DNA of 64,000 nucleotides, taken from positions 1-64,000 of the forward strand of contig VIIQ02000136.1 of NCBI GenBank assembly GCA_007449985.2, given 5' to 3'. Shown here piece after piece: positions 31,290-44,200 of the stretch. The notes beneath the pieces are model-generated. The model was given only the letters and a program-made list of their open reading frames with translations. It searched no databases and was not told where the DNA came from. The first letter of the stretch is position 1; each line of letters begins with the position of its first letter. The stretch is from Desmodesmus armatus. Lineage: Eukaryota; Chlorophyta; Chlorophyceae; Sphaeropleales; Scenedesmaceae. The translations under genes and the position numbers were made by a program.

Positions 31290-32272
31290 TATGCTGTTTC
31301 CGAACCGAATCGTTTGAGAGTGGGCGATCGATGAACGAGGCAGCTGGTGTTGAGGTGAACCACCGGCCTTGATATCTTCCTGCTTAGTTTCGGAGAGCCA
31401 ACCGCTGCCTCCTCCAAAACATGCTATCTAGTCACTTTCCATGGGCATGGAAATGTGACTGCAGGTCCAGTCGTCAACGCTTGCTGCTTGCATCCTGGAA
31501 AGCGAACACGGCAGAGGTCCAGTGAGAACCACGCATCAGTCAGTCCCCAGTTAACAGGCTGATGCTTGCTCAAGGCCCATGAATGTGGCACTGTCATGGA
31601 ATGCAACTGACTTTGACAGGGCACTGTGCCAGCCTGTCACACTGGTTGAAGAGTGTGTGAAAGCTGCTGCAGACGACTTCTTCCTTTTACCAATGACAAG
31701 ATGCACAATGTGCAGTTTTGTTTGGGCTGCTTTGCCCAGCTGATGCTGGGTGCTACCAAAAAAGCTATGGCAACGGTCACATTGGTCGGCGTGTTTCATG
31801 GATACATGGAATGCTACAGACTGAGACGGGCACAACTCGGCCAAGTGCCCACGGTGTTCATCATGCTGGACTCGTCAGGGTGGTGAATAGAATGACATCT
31901 CCACGTTGTGGACTCAGTGGGCCTGCCCTTTCAAAGAGCCTACCCCTTCAAGTTTGGACAACCACAATATTGCTGAGCAAAGTTATCATAAATGCACTGG
32001 TTGCGCACAGCAGCAGCAAGCCGGCCTGTCTCCTTTTTCGATAACAACCTCACACCTCTTCAGCAACAGCCAACCCAATCATGGCTTCCTTCCAGGTACT
32101 CGGGCCAGTAACTGGGACCCCATTGGGATGCTGCCTCAACTGCAGCCACTGTGATCACATCATGATCACTTCACGTTGCATGCAAGCTGAGTGTGCTTGT
32201 CCAGTCAGCGGGTAGGCATGTATCAACTCTGTCATTGGCAACCGCTCATCCGACTCTGTCATCGGCAACCCC
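31290..32272. other. Intergenic between RAP gene 3 and the b561 gene 3' end
   Basis: Head of RAP3 on one side, 3' end of the peroxidase-DOMON-b561 gene on the other. Short open frames only; nothing recognised. A 19-bp imperfect repeat (CTCTGTCATCGGCAACC type) lies at 32226-32273. Confidence 0.5.
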
Positions 32273-35200
32273 TCATCCCCTCCCTGGCCGTCCTTCTGCA
32301 TCGCTAGCCAAGTGGCGGTCATCATGGCTTGACGGCCCTGCATCCGAGTCTTTGCTGCCTTTCAGCACACCCAAAACCGGTTCCCTCAATCCTGCACTTC
32401 CTGTCCCATCGCGTCCTGCACTCTGCATGGCACTTTCCCGCTCTGCGTTCAGCACAGCATACTTCTCCTGCCTGTCCAGCACATGCTGCAGGAGGGTGAT
32501 GGTGCCCAGCCCTGCCCCACACACCCCTGCCCACGTGCTGAAGCTTCCGCCGTATGAAAAGCAGAAGATGACGATGCCCAGGCTCACGTTGGCGAGGCCG
32601 ATCAGCATGGCGGCACGGCCGAGGGTAGTGTGAATGACGTCCCAGATGTGGCGGCGGCGTGCAAGGCTTGCGCGGGTGTTGGCGTGCGGACGCACGAAGC
32701 CGACAAGGAGCTGCATGCAACAGGGAAGCAGGCGGCATTAGATGTTGTACCGTACGTAGCGGCTAGAAGCTGGCAGCTGAATGGATGCAGAGCACTGCAG
32801 TGGCCCACTGGCATACATGCCGTACTCGTGATGCTTGCTGTGTTTGCCACAACAAACATGCATGTTGCAGTGTCACGGGCTGTACAACGTTTACGCTGGC
32901 ACCGCACTGCAGACAAGTTCTTTGCTGGCCTCTGCTTTTGTTGACAGCATACGCTAGCAGCAGTGCCACAGCGCATGATGAACCGTTGGATGGTCCATCA
33001 AACCAGCGCGTCACTGTCAAATCCACCCACAGGCTTGGGCTGTGTTGTGAGCAAAAGGCTACCGGATGTTGCGGGGACATGTATTAGGCTACATATCCGC
33101 ATGATTCCATCAGGGTTGTACTCGTAACCCCTTGGATAGGGCACAACACGTTACCACACGCGACTTCTCCGAGTCCGTGACTGGTGTTGCTCCTACTTCG
33201 CAACACGCCGCCCACCTACAACGGCCGGCGTCTCGACGGCCATACGCGAGACCCACTCGAGATCGCTTTGGTTGTTTCGGACGATCGCCTTTGCTGGGAT
33301 TCGATCCCGATACGCCAGGGTTGCAGGCCAGGCGCTCTAAGAGTGCACTAAGGCCTCACCTGTTCTCCGCTACCACATGTTGTGAGCAAAAGGCTACCGG
33401 ATGTTGCGGGGACATGTATTAGGCTACATATCCGCATGATTCCATCAGGGTTGTACTCGTAACCCCTTGGATAGGGCACAACACGTTACCATCCCATGTA
33501 ACCCTGGGCATGCCGTAAAACTGCCTCGCATCAGCACGGCGCTGCAACATGTGCCAGGGGCTGTCCCAGCCCAGCCTCGCTGGTGTGTTTCGCCCCTATT
33601 ATAGTCAGTAGTTATTCCTCTTGTGTCTGTGCCGCGGATCAGGAGGCAGCCTGTGCAGCACGGGCTGAGCTCAGCCATCGCGATGTGCTGACGTGGGTCT
33701 TTCACGTCGGCCGCGCGCTGGGGTTGTTGTGTCGTCCCTTGTTTTTGTTGGTGTCTGTGTTTGTGTTGTGGCTGTTTCGGACCAGCGTTTGGCCAGCACA
33801 GTGGGCTGTCGGACCGGTGGGGCAGTGGCAGTTGACAGCAGTAGCTGGAGAGCTGGAGCTGGAGCTTGAGCAGCAGCTGGCGTGCAGCATCACGCACAGT
33901 GTTGATTATCTTCACTGTGCCGTGGTTTTTGTCGCGTTTACAGCAGCAGCAGCAGCAGCAGCTTTGGCTGGATCAGCAGCAGTCCGCTGAGTCAGCAGGC
34001 AGGACTGGTGTGCAGCAGCAGTGGCAGCAGAACACAGGCAAGGGCCATGCAGTGGCCTTGGGCCTGGTTGTAGGGGGCAGTGTTGCTGGCCTGTGAACGG
34101 TGCAGGTGCTTGGGCGCGCTGACTTGGGGCAGCCCGGTATACACAGGTGTCGCTCTGACACCCCGGGCACCTGTCTTGGGGGTGTGTATCGCAGCACAGC
34201 TGGAGCCTTTCTTCCACATTGTGTTCGAAGTGGTCGCCCCGGGGCATGGGGGTGTGTGTTCGGCTTGGTACTTGTGGAAGCCCTCTTGTCTGTGTGGCTG
34301 GCTTTGTGGGGTTGAAGCCTTGCCTGTGGTCCCCTCCTTTCAGACAGTCTCCTCTGCAGACATCTATGGTGGCGGGTTCTCTCCTTTCCATGCTGTCTGT
34401 TCCCGTCCTTGTAGGTCCTGCAAGGACGGGCTTTGGTTCCCTTCCGATGCTGGGTGTCGTTGCAGCGTAGCTGCGTGTGTCGCCCTGTAACCCCTTCTTC
34501 TTCTTCTTCTTCTTCATCCCATGTAACACCTTCATTCATTCAAAACACGTTACCATCGGCACATAGGGGATAGTGTGCGGCTGCTGCAGCTGCTGCCCCA
34601 GGTGCTGCGTGCCCGCCACCAAACAGCCATAGCTGCTTTCCTGGACTTCAGGAAGGCTTATGACACTGTGTCGAGGGAGTTTCTGTTTGCAGCTGGGGAG
34701 ACCCTTGGGGTGGGTGCCGGGTTTCTGCAGTGGATGAAGCTGCTGTTGACAGACACTCTGACATGTGCAGTTGTCAACGGCTTTCAGAGCTCTTTCTTTC
34801 AGTGTGGTGCTGGGGTTAGGCAGGGCTGCCCCCTGGCACCCCTGATGTACCTGTTTGCAGGGCAGGCGTTGCTCTGCCATCTGAAGCAGTGTGGCATTGG
34901 TATTGATGTTGCAGCCGGCAGGCTGGTCGCCACACAGTATGCTGATGATGTGGAGCCCCTCCTGCCTGGGGAGGCTGATGTTTCTGGTCTGCTGGAGCAT
35001 TTGTCGGTGTATGGGGATGCTACAGGCCAGCGGGTGCAGCCGCCCAAGTGTCAACTGTTGCCTTTGGGCCAAGCGGTGGTGGACCCTGCCCCTGTGGCAG
35101 GCATGGCGGTGCGTGACACCTGCAAAAGCCTGGGGGTTGTCTTTGGCAGTGTGGGGGTGGTTGGAGTGGATTGGGCGCATCGGCTGGGCATTGTGCGGGA

Positions 35201-38200
35201 ACGGGTGCAGAGGATCAGCCGCATCCCTGACCTGTCCATGTTTGGTCGTGCTTTTGCGTTCAATGGGTATGCCATCTCCACACTGTTGTATCATGCACAC
35301 TTTGCTGGGGCCCTGCCAGCTGAGCATGCCAGGCAACTTATCAAATGGGCCTCTGCCCTTGTTGATGCTGGCCTGGGCCCTGATGATGATCAGCGACGGG
35401 CACCAGGGGTGCCCAGGGCGTGTATGGAGGCCCACCCTAGGGAGGGAGGTTTGGGTCTGCTGCCAGTGCGGGCCCACCTTCACTCTCGCCTGGCTTGTGA
35501 GGCAGTGCAAGTGTTGGTGGGGGATGCTCGCAAGCCTTGGGTTGCAGTCAGCAGGGAACTGTTGCAGCACCATGTGCCGGTGGTGCCTGGTGGGGGTTGT
35601 TGGGGCTTGGCCTTGTGTGACAGGGGTCGGTTGTTCAGGGACGCTGGGGGCCAGCTGTTGCCAGACCCCTTGCGTGCTTTTGCCCTTGGCATCAGGGCTC
35701 TGCCGTATATTCGCCATGTGGGCGCTAACCCGGTCCAGCCCGGCCCGTGGTGTTACTATGTCCCATTGTGGTCCAATCCGGTGGTGGCGCAGAGGGAGCA
35801 GTGGGACTGGTATGGACAGCAGCGACAAGTGATGGTGGGGTTGGAGTTTGTTGTGCCTGACTTGTTTGGCCTCCCCCAGCTACAATGTGCAGGGCAGGCG
35901 CTGCATTGGCTGCAGCTGGTTGAGGCTATCTGTTCCATCCCTGACCTGGGGGCAAGGGAGGAGGCATACAGGATGCATGTGTGGGACCCTGTGTTGCAGC
36001 ATCGCCCTAGGTATGCTAACGTGGTGGTGGCTAGGGAGGAGCTGGCTGTGTTGGTGGCGGCAATCCCTGGTGCGTGGCAGGATGCAGCACGTGTAGTGCT
36101 GCGGGGTAGGCCATCCGGGCGGCTGCCGGCCGTTTCAGAGGCTCAGCTTACCGCAGCTAGGGACAGGGTGTGTGCTGATCTGGGTTGGCATACTCGCAAT
36201 GGGGATGTGGTGGAGCTTAAGTCCCTCACTGTGTCGCTGGCCACCCAGTGTCAATCCTTGGATGCGCTGTCAGCCATTGCTGACAGGCATGCTGCCTTCC
36301 GTCAGAGGGTGTTGTCTGTTGATATGTTGCAGCCAATTGTGGGCGAGTTGCCCGAGGTCACTCGGGTGCTTCGGCGGTGGTGGAAGCTGCGTGTGCCTAA
36401 TGAGCACAAGGAGGCTGCATGGCGGCTCACCCTCGATGCGTTCCCTACGGCTCAGCGCATGCACACAGGCACCTCTTGTGTAGCCTGTGGGGCTGCGGAG
36501 CCCGGTGTACAGCACCATTGTTGGGAGTGTCCTGTTGCAGGGGCGGTGCGGGCGGAGATTGAGGGGCAGTTGCGAGCTCACCGGGTGGGCGACAGCCCCC
36601 CTTGGTTGGCTGCTGATCGCGGCCTGCAGTGTGCAGCTTTGTGGATGGGGGTGAAACCTCATCCCCGGCTGCATCATGTTGTGTGGGACATGGTGTGTCT
36701 GGCTGGCATAGGTGCTGTTGACTTTGGCCGCAGAGTGGCTTGGGCTGTGGCAGCAGAAGGCCCTGCACTGCCTCTGCTGACGGTAGAGCGCATTGCAGGG
36801 CGTGCTGCTGTTGGGGAGTTTTGGCGCGTCTTGGCTGACTTTGCGGTTTCTGCAATCATCCCTAAGCGGGCGCAGGGGCTTGCGCTCACACAGCAGCCTT
36901 TCATTGCATGGCATGTTGTGCTGTCAAGAGGCAACGGTTTGCGAGTAGTTGGGCATTGAGCGTCTGCATGTGTTGACATGTGAGTTGTTGGCTGCTGTGT
37001 GACTTCTGTTCTGCTGGCTTGTGAACAGTGCAGCGACCGGTGGTGTCGGTGAAGTTGCCCCCACGTACGCCCACTGCAACATGTGGGAGTGGTTTGTGGC
37101 TCGCAGCTGTGTGTTCGCTGTTTTCTGTTCCGTCCGCCCTTTCTTATCGCAACCCTGCAGGTGCGAGAAGCAGTGCCGTTGGCGCCATTCAGTCCTTCCA
37201 GTGTATTATATCTCTGTTTTCGCAATCTGGAAGCACACTGCGTGTGCGTGACAAGCTTTTGATGGTGGGGTTTGTCCGAACGGCCCCCTTCCGTACTGGT
37301 TGTGTCCATCCGTGGCTGGGTTCAGTTGCAACGTAGTTGCTTGAGAAACCCGTGTAACACCTTCATTCATTAACACGTTACCACACGCGACTTCTCCGAG
37401 TCCGTGACTGGTGTTGCTCCTACTTCGCAACAGGCTGTCTGCTTCCCTTTCAAAGCCTGTGGCAGTGTGACTGCGCGCTGCTACACATCATGTGTGCCGC
37501 ACACCAACATGCAGAACCTGGTGCCTCATATTGTCACAATAAGGCTCAAAGCCTGGTGGCATGGCATGCCACCGCTCACCTGCAGGTACACTATCACCAG
37601 TATGGCTACGCCCAGCTTGCCGTGGCCATACTGCACCTCATCGTAGGGCACCTGGAACCACTTTGTGGCCAGCACAAACCCAGCAGTGGCCACAGCAACG
37701 CCGGTCACCTGCACAACGAACAAGCCCAGTGACAAACGGTCATTGCAGGCGGGGCCACCCATAAGTGACGTGGCAGCCATGATTATGAGCCATGGCATGG
37801 CACCAATGCTGCCCGGCATGTGACATGGCATGTTTGGACAAATCCAAGTGAGGCATGCTGTGAATTTCCCTTCATGACAACTTGATCAAACATTTGGCTG
37901 GGCGTAGTGAATTTGGAGGCCCTGGCAGTATACCACCCTCAGGTGAGTACTGCAGTCCTGCTGCCAGTTATATCATTATACATCGCGCACGGCACTACTG
38001 CCAGAACTGACTCAAGAGTCACGCCGCACGCCAAGTTGCTGCTGGACCGACAGTACTGCCAGTTGAACTGAACCCCTGGGGTCAATATGAACTTGGGGCT
38101 GCACACCTGCGTGAAGACATGCAGGTAGAACATTGACGCTCGGACCGCAGGAGAGCGCAGCCAGTGGCAGCGCAGCTGCCTCGCCGCAAGCGCTCCCAAG

Positions 38201-41200
38201 GGAAAGATCCCAATGAAGTTCACAGCCATCAAGATGCCATGTGTCTGGCGCAATGTGATGGCCCTCCCACCTACTGCCTTATGTGTTGATGCGGCCCCAA
38301 ACAGACCTTCATTCAGCTCAATGACCTCGCGATTGGACGTCCTGGATGAAGTCACATGCAGGCGTGTGCAATAGATCAAGCATTTGCCAATGGGTGCCAT
38401 TTGAGTAAGGCAATATGGCAGGCCACATGCCAAGCGTCATGCAGGTCATCTGCCAAGCCCTGCATGCAGAATGTTCAAAGTTTGCTGCAGGCCCTGCAGG
38501 CTGGCAGTATTGACAAGCATTATAAGCACGACAGGCTTGAGCTTGTGAGCTCACCGTCCTCGTGGTTGATTAGCTCGGCTGTCATGCTGCCACCTGAGGG
38601 CCTCACATAATAGCGCTAGCGGCCCGGTCCGGGTGACACTCACCCATGGTAGCCCTGCATGCTGCTGATGTCGTTGCTGGGCCCTCGTGCTACAATGAGC
38701 CTGAGAGAACTGGTGGCAGGCATGGCAATGTCGGGACCATCACCATCTGTGGGCCGCTCAAACTCAAGGCGCACTGCTCCCTGCTGCTGCTCATACCTGC
38801 GAGGGCGCACACAGGACAGCGGCGCGTCAATTGACATCGGTTGCAAGTTCCCTCAGCAGAAGCAAGATATCAAAACGCAGATCAGCTGATGGTGTTGGTA
38901 CTGACAGTACGTGGATTTGTTCCTCAGGATTGAATCCAGCACCATCTTAGCATGGGATGCCAGCCGCTGGCGCAGTGCGCCCCAGTGTAGTGGCTGCACA
39001 CCAGCTACAACGCATTCCAAAGAGGCTACTAGCCTCTTAGCCAATCGTAGTACGATTACAGGTCACCTAAAGTTGCAACATGTAGGAGGCCTGGCAAAGC
39101 TTGTTCACAACCATCTGAACTTTGCGCCTGACGACGATTTGGGCCTGGCACATGGCGATTGCCTCGCACAGCACCTACTTGACGTTACGCAGGCGGCCAG
39201 CCTGAGACTCAGCAGGGACTGGAGTGGGTGGCTGGTGACCAGTTGGCTTGTATCGCATCACCTGCACACACGCGCACAAAGACCTGAACTTGGCTGATAC
39301 TAAAAATCAGTGAGGCCGCCTCAGGAGGTTTTTGCGTCACAAAGGCGGCATCAAAGGATACAGCTCAGGTTCATGAGCCTGATGATCATCAGGTCAACAC
39401 AGCATGCAAGGCCCAAGCCACTTGCCTGTGGGGTGCCATCAGCCATGCGGCCAATCACCATGTCTGCACCAATCATGGCCGATGGTGAGCCTGCAGCACG
39501 ACACAGCATCAGCACTTGGACCCCAATCGACACTGCACTGCACGTTGCAAGTCACCACTGTACCGCTGGTACAATACCGTTGACAGTGTCAAGTAGTGCA
39601 CCGGCATGCAAGCATGGACAAGGCATGCAGTCACAGGAAAAAAAGGCCATGCAGCTTGGAGCTACCCGGCAGCACCATCAACAGCCAGCCCATCAACTGT
39701 CTCAAGCACTGCAGTGCGCAGGTAACACCGCTGGCGCTGGTACCAGCAATGGCCATCATCAGCAGTAGCCACCTGTGTAACTAGCACACATCCATAGTCT
39801 GCGCAGTCTCTACAGCAGCGGATGTCATCTTGGGGCCCAAGAAAAGCACTGTTCCTATTTCAAGATGAACCAGCCTACTAAAGTGCACAGACCTGGGTCC
39901 GCCACACCAAAGCCCAGCCATCCCGAGCTGCTGCTGCTGAGAGTGACCTTCACCCAGCCTGGCTCACTGCCAGGCTCAACCTGCAGGGCTGCATTGCCCC
40001 CCAACAATGCCGGCAACACCAGCTTGCTGCGTCTACCACCAGCAGCAGCTGAGCTGCCGCCCTGCAGGTTGTTGGCGCCCGCTGCACAGGTCATGGCGCT
40101 TGTGGCTGTCCAGATGTCTGTAGGCAGGTCCTTGATGGATGTGGTGCGCAGGAGGATGTCGCGGAGGCCTGAGCAATCACAGGTAGGGGCACACAGCAAA
40201 TAGCGTTCGGAACTGAAGCTTTGAAGATTGTATAGAAAGGTGCTTGTCAGCTGCCTCCCAGGTTCTTGAATGTGGCGCACAACCCTCAACTGGAAAATGC
40301 AAGAAGGGAAGGCCGCAGATAAGCTCGTGGTGACCAACAGAACACACTGTAAATGCTTGTTTTATGTTCGTGCAAAGCAAGGCGTGAGCGTACAGCCAGC
40401 TCAATCACCGAGGTGCCGACAGGCTAGGCTAGCACTGGCATCATCTGAGTTATGACGAGGGCGGCTCTCACTTGTACTGCGGATCTCTGCAATCTCCTCT
40501 TCGCTGTACAACTTGTTGTTGGCCCCGTTCTCGTAGTACCACCAGTCAGCGTCCCTCAGGCGCACAAACTGCTCCTTGATGCTGGCCGCAAACAGGGGGC
40601 CCATGTGGGCACCACCCTGGGGCTGCTCAGCTAGGCCACCCACGTAGGGGTCTGCAGGCAGTTCAAGGGACGGCGTGTGAAATGAGAAGGTGCTGGCATG
40701 CCGCATGACTCAGTGAGTCAGCCATTTCCTTTGGCCACAGCCTGCAGAATGTCACCCGCTGTCCTTGCCAGAATGGCCGCGCAACAAAATCAAGTCACGC
40801 AACATCAGTGATGCTGTGCGGCAGCCAGTTGCAATAAGTGAAAGAACTGCTAAGGTTCAGGTGCCGGCAGGTGCCCTCTGTTGCCCTCTCACCTATGTTG
40901 TTGACGTTGCCGTACAGCTCCTGCAAGGTTGCAGCTATCTGCTTGTCTGGCGTGATGTCTGAGAAGCTCTTGACAGCAGGGAGGCCAAAGGCGCGCCTGC
41001 AGGTGTTGTAGTCGGGCACGCCATGGTCCCTCGCCCTCTGGATGTTGATGGCGGCAATGTCCGTGCCTGTAGCAGCGAGGATACACGTTGACGGCACGGC
41101 TCAGGAGCACGAACAGCATGCTCTGATGCAAACTATGCACGAATCATGCGAATCAAACGTACCGTTGACGCCAGACTGCCCGGCAAAGTTTCCCGCCATC

Positions 41201-44200
41201 GCCAGTGAGAAGCGTGGCTCTACCTTCCCTTTGCGCTGCGCAATCATGCCTCTGATGAGCGGCTCCAATCCCGCCTCCAGCGCGACATTGGGATTGAAAA
41301 ACGCGTCCATCATCAGCAAGTGACCCTTCGGATGTTCTGCCCACGACTCGTCGAGGCGCAGCACGACGTCGTTGATCGTAGAGTGACCGTAGCGATAGGC
41401 CACTGTCGTGAAGAATGTGTCGATGGAGGGATTTAATGATGCATTGTAACCTGCAGCAAACAGTAGCAGAGATGCAGCGTGCCTGAGGCTCAACTCAGAT
41501 TGCCTTCCCCTGGCTGCATCGCTGTTACGGTCACTGTGACATGGTTCAGGCATGCCAGAACACCCCGCAAGGAGCCATCACACAGACCCGGGCTGCATGC
41601 GATGGTGCCTGGTTTTGATGCAAGGGACAGACATTGCAGACAAGGTTAGCTGGTATGCACCTTTGTAGGGGGACAGCGCCAGCCCAATTGCAACCATGTA
41701 GTCAACAAGGGCGATGCGCTGGAAGTGGCCAATCACCCACCTGCAGGGCAGCGAGCGGCAAGGCAAGGGACATGTTTAGCCCACTTGCCGAGGCCTACAC
41801 CAAACAGTCGACACAGTAATGTTAGCATTCCTCAACCAGCAACGTTGCTGGCCGCCAGCCCTCAGGCTTAGGCTAAGTGCACTCTTCAAGAGTACATGAT
41901 GATCATGCAGTGCGTGATGGCCCTTTGACAAGGAGCCGGGCTGCTGGAAGTGCCATCCTGCGATAGGCTGGGCAGGCTGCACTCTCCGTGCAGTACCGCA
42001 GGGAAGAGTCATCGCCTGGTGAATCACTTGACATGTCCAACCATCTAGCGAGCAGCCTACATAGTATGTTCAATAGTTTATCCTGGCCGGGCACTGTACG
42101 CCCCTCCAAAAAAGGCCCGCCCATGCCGGGCACACAAGTGCCACTCAGTGAGACAGCCGCTAAGGCATACTCACTTTCTGGCCTCTTTCTGCCACAGCGG
42201 CTGCCTAGCATGTGTGCCATAGCGGCTGCCTGACATGTGTGCCATACTGTGTGACTGACTCACTTTCTAGCCTCCTGGAAGATCTCCTGGTCTCCCCACT
42301 CAGGGTTGGCAGATTCCACCAGCCTCGCACGCCTGTTGTGCTCACGAACCATTATGGTAGTGATGCTCAGCAGCAGGGGGTTCTGGTTGACGTTGGCATT
42401 GCCAGACAGCCTGCAGGCCACAGCAGGACAGTCCGTCGGGCTGTCATGGGATGCCCATGCCCAGTACTGGCCAGTTTTGCTGATCACCAGCTTCAAGCTA
42501 GGCTTGACCGATTGGCCATTTGCTGTTACAGAGAAAGGCTGTGCACTCAGTGCCCGGGCCGAGAGTCGGCAGTGGGCTGGTCCTAAGATACTGTGTCGGA
42601 CAATGGCAGCCTTCCGGGCTGAAGCAGACTTTCTGGGTTGCGCTGCTTACCGTAGCTGCGTCTGCGGCAGCCGTTGTGCAGTGTTCTTCAGTTCGGCCAG
42701 CGGCTGGCCCGAGTCTGGGTCCTGATTCAAAGGTAGCAGCCTGCCTTCATCCATCAGCAAGCGCCCAGCAGTACCTAAAGCACGTGATCACATGCAGGAA
42801 TGAGTCATCCTCATGATGGTCACGATGTTGTCACTGTGCTGGTAGCATGGCTGCGTACATGCGGCATGTACCACATTCATGTCTGTACACGAGCTAGGAA
42901 CTGCCTATGCCGCTTGCTACTTGTCACTGCCCTAGCGAAGTGATTTGCCAATCCAGTAGTACTGAGCTAGTAGCTTTGTGAGAATGTTGCTCTCAGAGCA
43001 GCGGCTGCAGTGCTGCAGGCACTGCGTCAAGTGAACCACTCACCGGCTCTGATGGTGCGTGCGGTTTCAGGGGCCTGCCCATAAATGCTGGAGGCATCCA
43101 GCCAAGCTGTTGCCTCGTTGATCTGCTGACGGGGCGCTGTAGGAGATGACCTGCATCGGCAACAGCGGCAACAACAACTTGTTGCCAGGCTGGCGCAGTG
43201 GGGCATGGGCCATTTGATGGCGCATTGGCAACAATACTATCATCTTATGTGGTATCCCACTGATGACAAGATGGCTTGTCACATGTTGGTCATGTCATAC
43301 GGTTGACAGAAGCATGCACACACCATTTTACCCCGGATCTACTTTTGGCACTGCCTTGAAGGCTGGGCCTGCTCGCCATGTAGCACAGACGCCCTGGTGT
43401 TCCACCTGTTCTGGTGCCTGTGTAAGCAATGTGGAGGGGTTGGGGATGTGCAAGGCTCTATTGCAGGACAGGCGATGCGCGCATGCCAAACCAGTGGTGC
43501 ACAGTGGCACTGAAGCCTGTTACCGTAAAAGCGGCTTTGTACTGCACTCAGCACCGCGACAGTGCTGCTGGCAAGACCGAGGTCCTGCTTGACTTGGGAC
43601 TGCCACCGTGCGGCGGCGGCAACGGCGTTGCCGACTGGGGGACTCCCCACCAACTGGCCGTCAGTTGGTGCCGCACCAACTTGAAGTCGCAGTGACTCAG
43701 CTACAACTCACCGTGTGTAGTTGGCCCTAGTGAACGGCAGGCTGCTCCTGCTGCCCTGCGCAATAGGCAGCTGTGTTGCGTTGTCAAATCTGGACAGGTA
43801 GGGGTCAGCTGGGGGCACCGGGATGTTGGCGGCATCATTGGCGGATCCATTGTCCTTGGCCACACCACCACGGTTGATGTCCGCAGCTGCAGGACACAAT
43901 GCCAATGAGTCATGGGCAGCACCGCCAGCAGCACTCTTTCAAAATGATGTTGCAAGCCAGCGTCCTGCCAGGACGTGAGGCTCACAGTAGCATACTTGTG
44001 CAGCATCTTGACAGGATCGACAGGATGACATGCCAGAGTGCTGTTGATGCCGTTGGGCCAGCCAAAGAAGCAATTAAACACTGCTCTCCCATCAGTAGCA
44101 TGGGTGGACTCACAGATGAGTTGGCCGACTGCTGCTGCCAGGATGCTGCCGTTGGTGTTAGACACTGCCTTGAAGTAGGGCTTGTGCAGCAGCGCCAGGG

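Larger units (their letters stand above)
32273..38270 (-). other. Cytochrome b561 core, copy A, split by a 4.9-kb intron
   Basis: Four helices with the four heme-ligand His: LRQTHGILMAVNFIGIFP and FYLHVFTQ (exon to 38107), VTGVAVATAGFVLA and YGHGKLGVAILVIVYLQ (37708-37580), then LLVGFVRPHAN and RRRHIWDVIHTTLGRAAM (last exon 32710-32273). A further hydrophobic segment and a C-terminal cytosolic tail follow. All joins here are phase 0. The last intron (37579-32711) carries the SINE and LINE insertions. Confidence 0.85.

Noticed and set aside
33287..33354. Possible tRNA gene on the - strand
   Set aside because: The anticodon stem pairs poorly, the acceptor has a mismatch, and it is joined to a repeated tail, so I treat it as a SINE head.
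34536..35828. 430-codon open frame on the - strand
   Set aside because: It is the exact antisense of the LINE reverse transcriptase and has no protein motif; the + strand frame has RT blocks in order.
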